NCBI GenBank assembly: GCA_015657535.1 | Contig: JADHZB010001466.1 | Span: forward strand, 1 to 28,242 | Origin: Nephromyces sp. MM_2019 | Taxonomy: Eukaryota; Apicomplexa; Aconoidasida; Nephromycida | Length of the DNA stretch: 28,242 nt | Direction: 5' to 3' | Shown here: positions 1 to 9,321 of the stretch, piece by piece | Numbering within the stretch: the stretch's first letter is position 1 | Layout of the letters: each line of letters begins with the position of its first letter | The notes under the pieces: generated by a model | What the model was told of the DNA's origin: nothing | Database searches by the model: none | The model's input: only the letters and a program-made list of their open reading frames with translations | Position numbers and translations under genes: made by a program

Positions 1-33
1 TCTCTCTCTCTGAATCTCTCTCTCTCTCTTCAG

Positions 34-443
34 GTTGCAACAGAGCTGCACAGTGGAGAAAACCCCAAAGACTCGCAACATTCAGGGTCTTGTGTGCGGC
101 TGTATGCAAGTTCTAATATCCCGTCTTCAAAAGGAAATGTTGCCGATGATGAGTGCGACGCTGTCCTGTCTTCATAGCGTAAGCAAAATTCTGTAAACTT
201 AGTGTGTGTGTGTGTATGAGTGTATGAGTGTGTGTATGAGTGTATGAGTGTGTGTGAGTGTGTGTGTGAGTGTGTGTATGAGTGTGTATGAGTGTATGAG
301 TGTATGAATGTGTGTGTGTGTGTGTGAGTGTGGCTCAAGCGGTATTATCAAGTATTTTTCCTATTGCAGATGCTTCTAATGCCTATAGAGTATTATGATG
401 AAGTATGAAAAAATAATGGAATTCATAAAAGCTTTAATAATAA

Positions 444-475
<32 letters not shown>

Positions 476-1579
476 TAATGATATAATACGTACTAAAAGT
501 CAATAAAATAAGTTTTTGAAGGTCTAAATATACAGATTTAGCGATGATGATGTTATGGTTTTTGTAGGAAGAAGCTTTTTCGTCTTCAAAAAGTTTGATT
601 TAACTCTTTCCAATTGCGTGTGTGTTGTAGAAATCTTGGCATTTTCTGGTAAAAATCCGTGTTTTTTGGGGTACTTTGCCAAAATATGATATATTTTCGC
701 CTCTTTTTGCCTATAGAAGTGCTTTCTTTTCGTGTTGAATGATCTGTTTGCGTGTTGCAGCAAAACACCTTCTGTTCATATATGCTCCATAGTTTATCAA
801 CTTTGTTTTTTTGCCTAAATTGTGGTCTTATTGATGCGTGAGGCTGAAATCATCTTTTTCTGCAGATTTTGAATGTTTCTCCGGATGAAGATATGTCTGA
901 GGATGCATTGCTTTGCACAAGTGCTGCAGTTAATGGTCAGTAGGTGTTAATTGCATTGAAATTGCTTTGTTGTATGATGAGAGAGTGTAGAAGAATGCAC
1001 AGGTAGATGCTGCTTATGTGTGTGGGTTGTGGTGGATAGTATGTGCTATATTATATAGTTAATGGATTTGTGTGCGAAAATATGCATACATGAACTATTC
1101 CAGTTTGTATTTGTGAAGATAAAAACCTCTCCTCCATCATCACTTTAATAGCAGCGATAAATTTTTGAATCGATGCGAGTATCTCCCCAAGATGCAGCTT
1201 AGAATACTATGATATGTTAGTGTGTGTGTGTGTGTGTGTGTGTTTGGCATTACATGCTTCGCTGAGAGCCTTTAATTGGGTGCGTTGAGAGAAGTTGAAT
1301 GTCCTACTGAGCCTTGTGTGTTTTTGAGATTAAATTCAGCTGTTGATAATGGCTTGACATGTCATCAAACCTCAATGCATACACACCAACCTCGACACAC
1401 ATACCAATTCATACGAGTGTACATACACCCGTGCCACTGGCAGCATTCATAAAGCTGGCGATTTTTGAACCTGTATGCTGAGTGATATACGCAATATATA
1501 CTGTGTGTGTATGTGTATATATATATGTGTGTGTGTGTGTGTGTATATATGTGTGTGTGTGTGTGTATGTGTATATATA

Positions 1580-1630
<51 letters not shown>

Positions 1631-4421
1631 ATATATGTGTGTGTGTGTGTGTGCTCATTATATATCTTCAGTAATTGGTGCTGATTTCGAGCAATGGATG
1701 GATTCATTTTCCCCAATCCTAATCAATGGATTGAGCAGGTCCAGTGAGGTGATGGTGAGTTAAGAGTAGCTCTACTGCCTCTATTCATCGAGCAAACTTT
1801 CTATTTATGAAGACAAGAGCCTTTAACTCTTTTTTTTTCTGCATTATGCTTAAGCTTTGATAGCTCTGTTTTCTTGCTGATGTGTGTAGTCTTATATAAT
1901 ATGGTGTGTGTGTGTGTGTGTGTGTGTGCGTAAGCTGTCTGAACTTGCTTTTTCTTAGATTAAGCGCCTCTTTCTGACTGTTGGGCGTTTCATTTGTAGG
2001 AAGAAGATGATAAAGCTCATGAAGTTGTAAAAATCTACAAGCTTGTTGTAATTGCAATGAAAAGCTACGATTATTACTAAGAATGGGAGTTTCTAGCTCT
2101 TTTCTTTAAAGTTTGCTTCTGTGTGTGTGGCCTGATTTGTTTTTGTGTGTGGCCTGATCTGTTTTTGCGTGTGTGTGTGTGTGTGTGTGTGTGGAGTTTA
2201 AGGTTAACCTATAATTTGCATTACATAGCAATTCAAAATCTAGCTTTTTTCGCCGCCATTTGTTCAGCGATTATGTAAAGATTATTATAATGATTCTTTT
2301 CTGTATAAAAGTTATGCTGATCTTAACGAATGACTTTCCCACTACATTGAAGAGAGATTTTTTCTAGAAACCGAAATGTGTGTGTGTGTGTGCTAATTTT
2401 TTCTTAGGTTTGCCGTATTAGTATAGAACTGGTGGGAGATGTGAGTCGTGCCCTTGGACCAAGATTCGTACCGTATTGCGAGCCTATAATGAGGCAGCTG
2501 CATGCTCTTCTTGAAGATAAAAATGGAGACAGAACTCTCAAACCAGTGATTATGATTGCCTTAGGAGATGTAGCCTTGGCTATAAAGGGTGATTTTGTGC
2601 CTTTCTATGATTACTTTATGGAGCTTCTCATACAGGCTGCGGAAACCCGCTACGAAATGGGTCCAGTAGTAAGTTGTATTCACGTGTATATGCCAGTAAT
2701 AGAGTGTGTGTGTGTGTGTGCAGAAACGGTGCAGTGTTGTATGTGTGTGTGAAGGTGTAGGAATGAGTGGTTTGTGGGTGTGTGCGTAGTGTTTGCTAGA
2801 ATTTTTGAAAAGCAGTTATTTGTGCCTTGATTTGCTGTGTAGTATCGTGGGGGCAGCTTTCGTCTATAGAGCTAATTGGTGGGGGGTTATTGCTTTGAGC
2901 AGGCATCATGTAACTAGCAGTCGCGCGAATCATATATATGAAACTGTTTCATTGATATCTAGCTAGACTATAGCAGAGTGTGCGATATTTTTTGTGAAAA
3001 CTTAGACGGTGTATGTACACTACCACTCAGGCTGCTTAAGTTTGAGGTATTAGCAGTACAAGGCTGTATTTCTTCTATCATCGTAGAGTTCCGCATTTCA
3101 TTTGTTTATTTTTTAAAAGATTACCTCCAAAAGTGGCTCTTCTAGAAGGTTGCTATAGGCAAATTTTTATCGAATTGGCAATTCTTTCCGCCCGGTGTGC
3201 TAATATTTATCGAAAATCATGACTTCTCCACCTCCAAGCCCCCCCACCCGCACACACACACACACATACACGGAAAATCCATCTGCCAATAACAAGGAAA
3301 AGAGCGGTTTATGCACACATTTTTTTAGCACTTCTCTTGTCAAAGTCGGTGCGATTACACGGTTGTAAGTTTATAAACTATTCTCATCCCTTCAATCTTT
3401 TGGTTCCACTCGTGTTCTTCAGACGTACGTACACGTGCACTGGCACACACACACGCTGACACACACACACACACACACCCTCTTTCTTAAGGCATTATGT
3501 GTAGATTGAGTTTTACGGTTTTAATGCTACTTTTTCAGGATAACGAGGAATGGACTGCTTACGTGGAAATGCTTAGAGATGGGGTTATCCAGGCGTTTAG
3601 TGGTATAATATATGGAATGAGAGACGGTGGAAAGGAGGATCTACTAAAGCCGAATGTGGGTAAAATGCTTCAACTAATCGCGTTGGTACTGGATAATATG
3701 AAGGATGGGACTGATTCAAACTTCAGATCCGCTATAGCTCTTACAGGGTAATAGTGATAGCAATCTGTGTGTCTGTGTGTGTGTGTGATGGTTGGATGAA
3801 GAGTATACAGAGTCTCTTCTTGCTTTTTTCAGTGTGTAAAATGGTTGAGAGTTTCTTGGCGATTGCTTGCGGTGTGTGCAGCTTTTTAGATATTTTTGTG
3901 ATTGCTGGATGAGGTGGGATCTGATGATGCTGATCAAGAAGTGAGAGTGGAGATTTAGTTATCTTAAGCTGCTTGATCTCTTGAAGGGTTGCAGGTTGAG
4001 TGATTATGAGTACATGTGTGTTCCAGTGTGTGCGCGTGTGTTTGCATGCGTGTGCATGCTCGTGTTTGTGTGTGTCCAATTTGAAGACTGATCTCTTGAG
4101 GCTTGTTTTTTCTTGCTTAAGCGTGTGTGTTTATACATTTGTTGGAGCATTGGGCTTGTACGGTCTAAAGTCCTCATGAAAAGCTCTAAAAACCCCGAAA
4201 ATGAAGATTTAAGAACCATTTGCCTAGGAGGAAGTAACTAAGTAATCTTCTGCTGTCTTCACAGGGATCTTCTTACGGCGTTTGGTAGCGAACTAGTGGA
4301 ATATCTTAAGCAGATGGGATTGATTGAAAAAATTGTTAGTAAAGCTGAAGGAGTGGACACAGATACTCCAGAAGGAAGTGACTGCCAGGAGAAAGTTTTA
4401 TGGCTCCTTCAGGTGACTTAG
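34..4421 (+). CDS. KPNB1: Importin subunit beta (karyopherin beta-1), C-terminal part, 5'-truncated by the window
   Basis: Importin beta binds importin alpha or cargo directly and carries it through the nuclear pore; Ran-GTP releases it. The six exons seen are 34-178, 866-935, 1672-1754, 2408-2668, 3539-3747 and 4265-4421, all with GT/AG borders and matching phases. Together they give about 308 residues, roughly the last third of a protein usually near 860-880 residues. Importin-beta landmarks occur in the expected order: NIQGLVCGCMQVLISRLQ, SAAVNVIGADFEQWMDSF, VCRISIELVGDVSRALG, LKPVIMIALGDVALAIKGDF, then the helix pairs ending TGDLLTAFGSELVEYL and KVLWLLQ. These are the C-terminal HEAT repeats that embrace the importin-alpha IBB domain. 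The first intron begins before the window, in a CT-rich tract. The stop is TAG at 4419. Splicing at 4413 to 4497 instead would swap the last residues VT for HFK. Introns carry many sense-strand (GT)n repeats. Confidence 0.95.
202..332 (+). repeat. Degenerate (GT)n/(GTATGA)n microsatellite in importin-beta intron
   Basis: Alternating TGTG and TATGAG units fill the start of the intron after the exon ending at 178. This low-complexity tract yields His/Thr/Ser-rich pseudo-ORFs on the other strand that should not be annotated. Confidence 0.95.
445..474 (+). repeat. (CA)15 microsatellite in importin-beta intron
   Basis: A pure CA tract. It is one of only three importin-intron repeats that read CA rather than GT on the coding strand. 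Confidence 0.95.
1219..1243 (+). repeat. (GT)n microsatellite, importin-beta intron
   Basis: About twelve perfect GT units in the intron between the exons ending at 935 and starting at 1672. Confidence 0.95.
1502..1653 (+). repeat. Compound (GT)n(AT)n microsatellite abutting a splice acceptor
   Basis: About 150 bp of alternating GT blocks and short ATATAT blocks. It ends only about 18 nt before the acceptor AG at 1670-1671, so it occupies the place where branch point and polypyrimidine tract are expected. Confidence 0.95.
1904..1928 (+). repeat. (GT)n microsatellite, importin-beta intron
   Basis: A near-perfect GT tract in the intron between 1755 and 2407. Confidence 0.9.
2000..2080 (+). 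other. Possible alternative (poison) exon inside an importin-beta intron
   Basis: An acceptor-like TTTGTAG ends at 1999. It is followed by an open frame in phase with the upstream exon, starting EEDDKAHEVVKIYKLVV and ending at TAA 2078-2080. The direct splice 1754 to 2408 gives the conserved SSEVMVCRISIELVGD, so this segment is not part of the normal protein. If included it would truncate importin beta before its last repeats. It may be chance. Confidence 0.2.
2169..2193 (+). repeat. (GT)n microsatellite, importin-beta intron
   Basis: GT tract upstream of the exon starting at 2408. A shorter one lies at about 2376-2391, immediately before that acceptor. Confidence 0.9.
3251..3270 (+). repeat. 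(CA)n microsatellite, importin-beta intron
   Basis: Short CA tract after a C-rich stretch in the 870-bp intron between 2669 and 3538. Confidence 0.9.
3444..3478 (+). repeat. Interrupted (CA)n microsatellite, importin-beta intron
   Basis: Two CA blocks about 60 bp before the acceptor at 3538. Confidence 0.9.
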
Positions 4422-6847
4422 AGTTGCTTAACTAAGAATGCTTTAGAGTTCTTATATATGACATTTGTGTGTAGTGACTGCTGGTGGTGTGTGCAGCATT
4501 TTAAGTAGGGAGATATAGCGATGCCTATAGCCGTATTTGCACTAGTATCTGAGTAGTTTCGATGTAATTTTCGTCAGACTGCGTATACTCTCTGGGTGCA
4601 TTCTCTGAGTGTATGTACACTTCTCTCCCATCTTGACATTGCACAACCTAATTTTTTTTGCCTAATCCGCGTAATTTTGATGTTATTTTACCATTTAGTT
4701 TCTGAAGTATAATTGTGAGTCAAGATGCTCCTATTTTTGTGATTTCCTCTTCATTTTTCGTTCTTAATGAAATGTGTTGTGAACTTCCTCTTGATATTTT
4801 GAGGGAGTTTATTTTCTATTTGGGATTTCTTCATTTTTCGAAAATACAAGCGTTTTTCTCGGCATTTTCTATGCTTTTGGCTAAATTACAGTCTTAATAC
4901 CTTCTTTTAAGCTGCAATCCAAATGGTTTTACTCGTTTTTATATATATGATGAGAACGGGATGATTTGCAGAGTATAGTGCAACTACTATATATTTTTAT
5001 TTGCTATTTACTGCCAAAGTGGCTTTTTCTGTGTGTGTTGCAATGTGACTGCTGTGTGAAAAATCACACTTTTTTTTTCTTCCATTTTATTTGGTTTCCT
5101 TCTTATGTAGAAAAGAAATTGCAGCTTTTGATAAATATACAATGTGAAGAATCTGATTGTAATATATTTTCCACTTTGAAGGTGGAAATCTGCATGCTCA
5201 CTTACATCTCATGAATAGTTTCTTTTTTTTCAGCGAACAACACCTATGTAGCGAGTTTATGCCCTGAATAATCAGGAATTGCAATATTTCAATGCGTTTG
5301 ATATTCAGACTTTTAGAGATACTTCACTCAATTTCTTCGCAAAATATACCTGTAAATTTGGGGTTTTTTGATGCGAATACGTTGTATTCATACTTGCAAC
5401 ACATTGCAGAGTGTTTGGCTTGTTGCAGTCACTATTCACGAAAAAAACGTGTTTTTGCCTGTATTTTGAAGCGAATTTTGCCTAAAAAAGGTGTAACTGA
5501 TTAGCTTCATGCGTTGCGGAGATTACTGACTTGGTACTTGCCAGTTGTGGTGCCATTTCCTCCCGGCTTTTTTCGCTGTTGTCTGCAACTTCATTTCGGA
5601 AGTTATTTGAGGGTTATATAGTTCGGAATGAACATGCTTGTGTCGGAGATTGTTGGCGAGGTCAACCTTGTCCTCCTCCTCCTCCTTCTGCATGATTTGA
5701 GATTCTTAAATTTACTCTCAAATTTTTTAAAGTCACTCAAATTCTTCCGATACTCTCTCGTATATGAAATATTACACATACACACACGCACACACACATA
5801 CAAACATTTCACGTTTTTTCAAGGGTTCTGTTTGTACTTGAAAAACTCACTCTACGTCGAATGAAGCCACTGGTATCGCCAATACGTTCAACATAGCCCT
5901 TGCTGCTGCAAAAGTTACTATAATTTCCCCCCTTAAGTAGTGTATGCGTGCTGGCGATTTCAATCCATCATAATGGAGTCTTTTGTTTGCTATAAATCGC
6001 CTTTTGCGTAGACACAAGTTGCTTGTAGTTTATTATCACTTTGTGTTCCGCGTAATAAAACATCTTATGGATGAGACTAGTATCAAAACAGTCCTTTCCT
6101 AAACAGTTACTTTACCAAGATCAATGCATCTGAAGTTTAATTTGATGAAAGGGCAGTTAATTCTACCAATTTTGTTTCCCTCCTTACTATCCCCATTCAT
6201 GAATTCTTCCTCTTCTTATATAATGCAGGTCACAAAATTCTGGAAAGAAAACTAGTCGCTGCAACTTTTATGATAAATTATTTAACAAGTTATAAACACT
6301 TTTTAATCGTTGTATCTTATAGCCGATCTTGCCTTTTCTCTGTTTTTTTGTAAAGTAAATGAATTACATGTTTGCTTGAAATCCGTTCAACTCTTTTTGG
6401 GACCAATTGTTCACCTTTTTTTGTGTGGATTGCACAGATGAGTATCTTATGCGACGCGAGCGTACACAGCATGTGTTTACATGGGCAAAGTGCTGGCGCT
6501 TAGTCTTGCTTATTATTGTTCTATTAACTATAATGATGCGCTGTTTTCAAGGAAACACACTTTATGGCTTTCTTTAATGCTCAACATCTTTGTGGGATTT
6601 TTTTGTAGCTCTATCTCACTTGGAGCTATTTCTTTATTAAACTTCAACTACTGATGTCTCTATGTGTCTTTTTTGCAAAGAATGTTGTCTGATACTCTGT
6701 TTATACCACAAAGTGAAGTGCCTGGTGCATTGGAAATCACGGTAGCTTGCGGCGTGAATTTGCATTTCAGTTTTCTCTGATATAGAGATTTAATAGACGC
6801 TGAAGAATACTGTGTGTTTTGCGATTCCATTTCATGTAGGGTAGTCT
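4422..6847. other. T-rich region downstream of importin beta, no supported gene
   Basis: The + strand stays T-rich, like the introns of the upstream gene, so the first part is probably 3' UTR and the rest intergenic or promoter sequence. Short + strand ORFs near 4715, 4966, 5292 and 5628 are Leu/Phe/Ile/Ser-rich with no domain or phased splice partners, and I take them as products of T-richness. A short CA-rich tract lies at about 5776-5800. Nothing else stands out. Confidence 0.6.
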
Positions 6848-7378
6848 ATGGAATTCGATAACTTTTTTTCAAAGAGTCCGCTTGCACGCGGCGGGGAGGT
6901 ACAGCAGCAAAGTGAAGGTCTCTGCTTTTGCAAACGCCTGAGGCTGCTTAAAAATGCAGCTTTATTCCGTGTTAGTGACGTAAGTTGAAGTAGCAGTGTA
7001 AATTAGGGAAGTATTCGAGCCTGTTGCCTAGTGCGCTCCCGTAATGACCTTTTATCGTTTGTTCTCCATCATGAACAAGTCAAAGACTCTATTCCTGTTG
7101 CCTTCTCACAAGAAGCTTTGGCAACTGAAATGATATAGTTTTGTGGTTGAATACTTGTCATCCGCAGGGAGCGTGTTATATCTACAGTGTAGAGAGCGTG
7201 ATATATCTACAGTGCAGGGAGCGTGATATCTCTACTCTGTAAGAAACTCGATATTTAACTTCATCATCCTCACAGCCCTATAGGTTTAACGCTGTTTGTC
7301 AAAGGTCTACCTAGCTGCACGGTAGAGCATTATTGCTGTGATATTGCCTTGTCACGCGTTGTTCAATCGTTAGTGTAA
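6848..7378 (+). CDS. Tentative multi-exon gene, unrecognised product
   Basis: I do not recognise this product. An ATG at 6848 opens 44 codons (start MEFDNFFSKSPLARGGEVQQ) ending at a strong donor, GAC|GTAAGT, at 6980. In phase, an acceptor (CCGCAG, 7162-7167) opens 7168-7238, which ends at GTAAGA in phase 2. A CTCACAG acceptor then opens 7276 onward in the matching phase (PIGLTLFVKGLPSCT) and runs to TAA at 7376, unless spliced at 7322. The product would be about 107 residues, Cys- and Leu-containing, with no signal peptide or TM. Points in favour are three good splice pairs with agreeing phases. Against it, the middle exon consists of a 25-bp tandem repeat and no homology is recognisable. 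It could equally be a non-coding transcript or chance. Confidence 0.3.
7167..7241 (+). repeat. 25-bp tandem repeat, three copies
   Basis: Three near-identical units with consensus about RGAGCGTGWTATMTCTAC. The GCGTG core lies at 7171, 7196 and 7221, giving an exact 25-bp period. The unit is not a multiple of three, so if translated each copy is read in a different frame; one frame stays open through all three. Confidence 0.9.
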
Positions 7379-7611
7379 TTCTAGTAATCCACCCTCAACT
7401 CTCGCAATACCCGTGAAAAACGCTCGGCGTTAGTACTAGCGCCCATTACCAGAAAGGTGGGATAACGGTGTTCTGGATATTTACAACGTTTCTCGGTTCA
7501 AAGCTCTGCTTCCCGCTTGTAGCTCTGGCTGTATACGCACATGTATATCAGTGCGGCTGCAGTCAAATATCTTAACTACCATTTCCAACAACATGCGCCA
7601 CTCCTGAAATA

Positions 7612-7710
7612 GAATAGAGCGTTGTAACGAAGTAATTATTACTGTCTTACCCCGTGAGAACTGAATAGGACGTTACAATTAAGTTATTGTTGCCGTCTTC
7701 CCATGAGGAT
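7612..7710 (+). repeat. Diverged 51-bp tandem duplication
   Basis: GAATAGAGCGTTGTAACGAA at 7612 is matched by GAATAGGACGTTACAATTAA at 7663, and the similarity continues through ATTATTACTGTCTTACCC against TTATTGTTGCCGTCTTCC. Two copies, clearly diverged. Confidence 0.75.
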
Positions 7711-7930
7711 GAGGCATCGCTAAAGAGGTTTAGGAACTGTGCCACACGCGGCTATGAGAGCGCTCAAAATGAGAACACAGGGAACCAGTGTTGAAGCATT
7801 TTGTCATGGGTATGCTTCTTAACTGCCGTGTGTAGATATAATTGTAGCCAGGACAAACCATTTCAGCACATTACTTCCAAGGCCCATGCATAGCGAATGA
7901 GGCAGCATTTCTAAACCCTTGTAAAAACTT

Positions 7931-8130
7931 CACACAAACAGCATTTATTCTAGCTAGCAACTACAATGTTCTCCCGCAAGACGAGACGGCGGCGATTATT
8001 TAGTTACCGCTGTGGACTTTTAGGTCCCGAACTTCTCAAAGCCTCACACAAACAGTATTTAATCTAGCTAGGAACTACTATGTTCTCCCGGAGGACGAGA
8101 GGGCGGCGAACTAGCTGCCCTTGTGGACTT
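7931..8130 (+). repeat. Direct duplication of about 88 bp, period 114 then 111 bp
   Basis: CACACAAACAGCATTTATTC at 7931 is repeated as CACACAAACAGTATTTAATC at 8045. Similarity (roughly 80% by eye) runs to TGTGGACTT at 8019 and 8130. The only indel is 3 nt near the end. Both copies carry a pyrimidine-rich stretch and CTAG, followed by an open frame with MFSRKTRRRR in copy 1 and MFSRRTRGRR in copy 2. Confidence 0.85.
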
Positions 8131-8525
8131 CCCAGTTTTAATCTCAGCTATGTTAGGGGGAAACTTCCGCTGGAGTATCCGCAAGTTGAACAATCATTAA
8201 GTAATGTTAGCAATCAAATTCATGCACAATTCGCTGCATGGCAACGTATATTTATAAGTTAGTAGCAAACCGCAGCCTCACGGTCACTATATCCGGAGCA
8301 GCAGTTTTCGTACGCATTAGAGAAACATATAGTGAAAGATACCGCCGCCGCACAGAACACCACAATTTCGCCCCCAGGGGGGCAAAAGCAATAACACTGT
8401 CGGAAGGCAAAGGCACCGCTTGCTTCAAGAAAGATACGCGCTATGGTATTGCAAGGGATAAACATTTCAACTTGCAAAGTATAAAAATCGAGAAGAAATT
8501 TAAGTTAGCGCTAGCTGCTTGCTAA
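8063..8525 (+). CDS. Tentative coding segment containing the second repeat copy
   Basis: I do not recognise this product. After an acceptor-like TTTAATCTAG, a frame reads LGTTMFSRRTRGRRTSCPCG and continues to PLEYPQVEQSLSNVSNQIHA, with a stop at 8260. An overlapping frame runs to TAA at 8523-8525 (NRSLTVTISGAAVFVRIRET, ending FKLALAAC). A 62-nt intron from GTAATG at about 8201 to TTAG at about 8262 would join the two frames in phase. No domain is recognisable and composition is basic. No start is secure: ATG 8080 is internal to the repeat. This may be a separate gene, the 3' end of the 6848 model, or a decayed sequence. Confidence 0.25.
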
Positions 8526-9321
8526 TTTAAAGTATTCTGCTTAACTGGCGGTAGCGCTCCGCTACATCTTAAAAGTTCGCATGTCCGCGAAAGCATTTAT
8601 AAGGAAAGTATTCAAACAGACCGCAGTCCGAGTGGGAATTATATAGTAAGCAGGAAAGGGCCCTTTCCCAAGAACAAATCGTTAAAGATACGACGCTGTT
8701 CAGGCGACGGCATCCGCAGTTATTATGTGATCATGTATATAACAGGAGCTCTATTGAACATCCCAAAGCAAGCGCATTAATATTTGGATCATCCAATTCT
8801 AGCAAATCTACTTTATTACAAAATTAACAGAAAAAAACCCGGTATATTGCGAGACTACCTTGAGCAATATTTTCCATTCTGGGAGCACCACAAGTTTCAA
8901 AACTATTTTAGCAGTAAGGTAACATTAATATGTGTAACTCAGTAGTAGGACAGGGTCCATGGAGGCTTTTACTACTTTCATCTTGTTACTATTCGTGATT
9001 GAGGCCTACCGTCGCTTGTCATCCCCAACATATTCATAGGTATATGAGTTCATGTATAATCTACAAATAGCTCATGTGCGATAGAAGGCTTTGGTGTATA
9101 CCAGCGATAAACTAGAAAATATAGCGATGTTGCAGTCCACTAAAAACAGTACTTCCAAAAATAAAATCCCTTTTAGCAAAGCAAAGATTTTAAGGGGAAA
9201 CAAATTAAAAGAGACACTCTATAAAAAGAATTTTCTTGTTTAGGCCTCAATCTCCCCACTTTATGCGAAGCTTTCTTCTCTAAGCCATCCTAAAGTTCTA
9301 CAAAGACCTAAGCGAAATTAA
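8526..9321. other. Intergenic region before the transporter 3' end
   Basis: Composition becomes A-rich on the + strand toward the minus-strand transporter, whose 3' UTR must lie here. I see no supported exon, RNA gene or repeat. Confidence 0.6.

Noticed and set aside
30..338. His/Thr/Ser-rich minus-strand ORF
   Set aside because: Antisense to an importin exon and the (GT)n repeat; its composition comes purely from the microsatellite.
1447..1763. Several Cys/Val and His/Thr ORFs on both strands
   Set aside because: Translations of the compound GT/AT microsatellite; only the 1672-1754 exon is real.
8259..8477. Minus-strand Cys/Phe-rich ORF
   Set aside because: Shadow of the plus-strand frame; Cys/Ala/Phe-rich composition and no splice partners.
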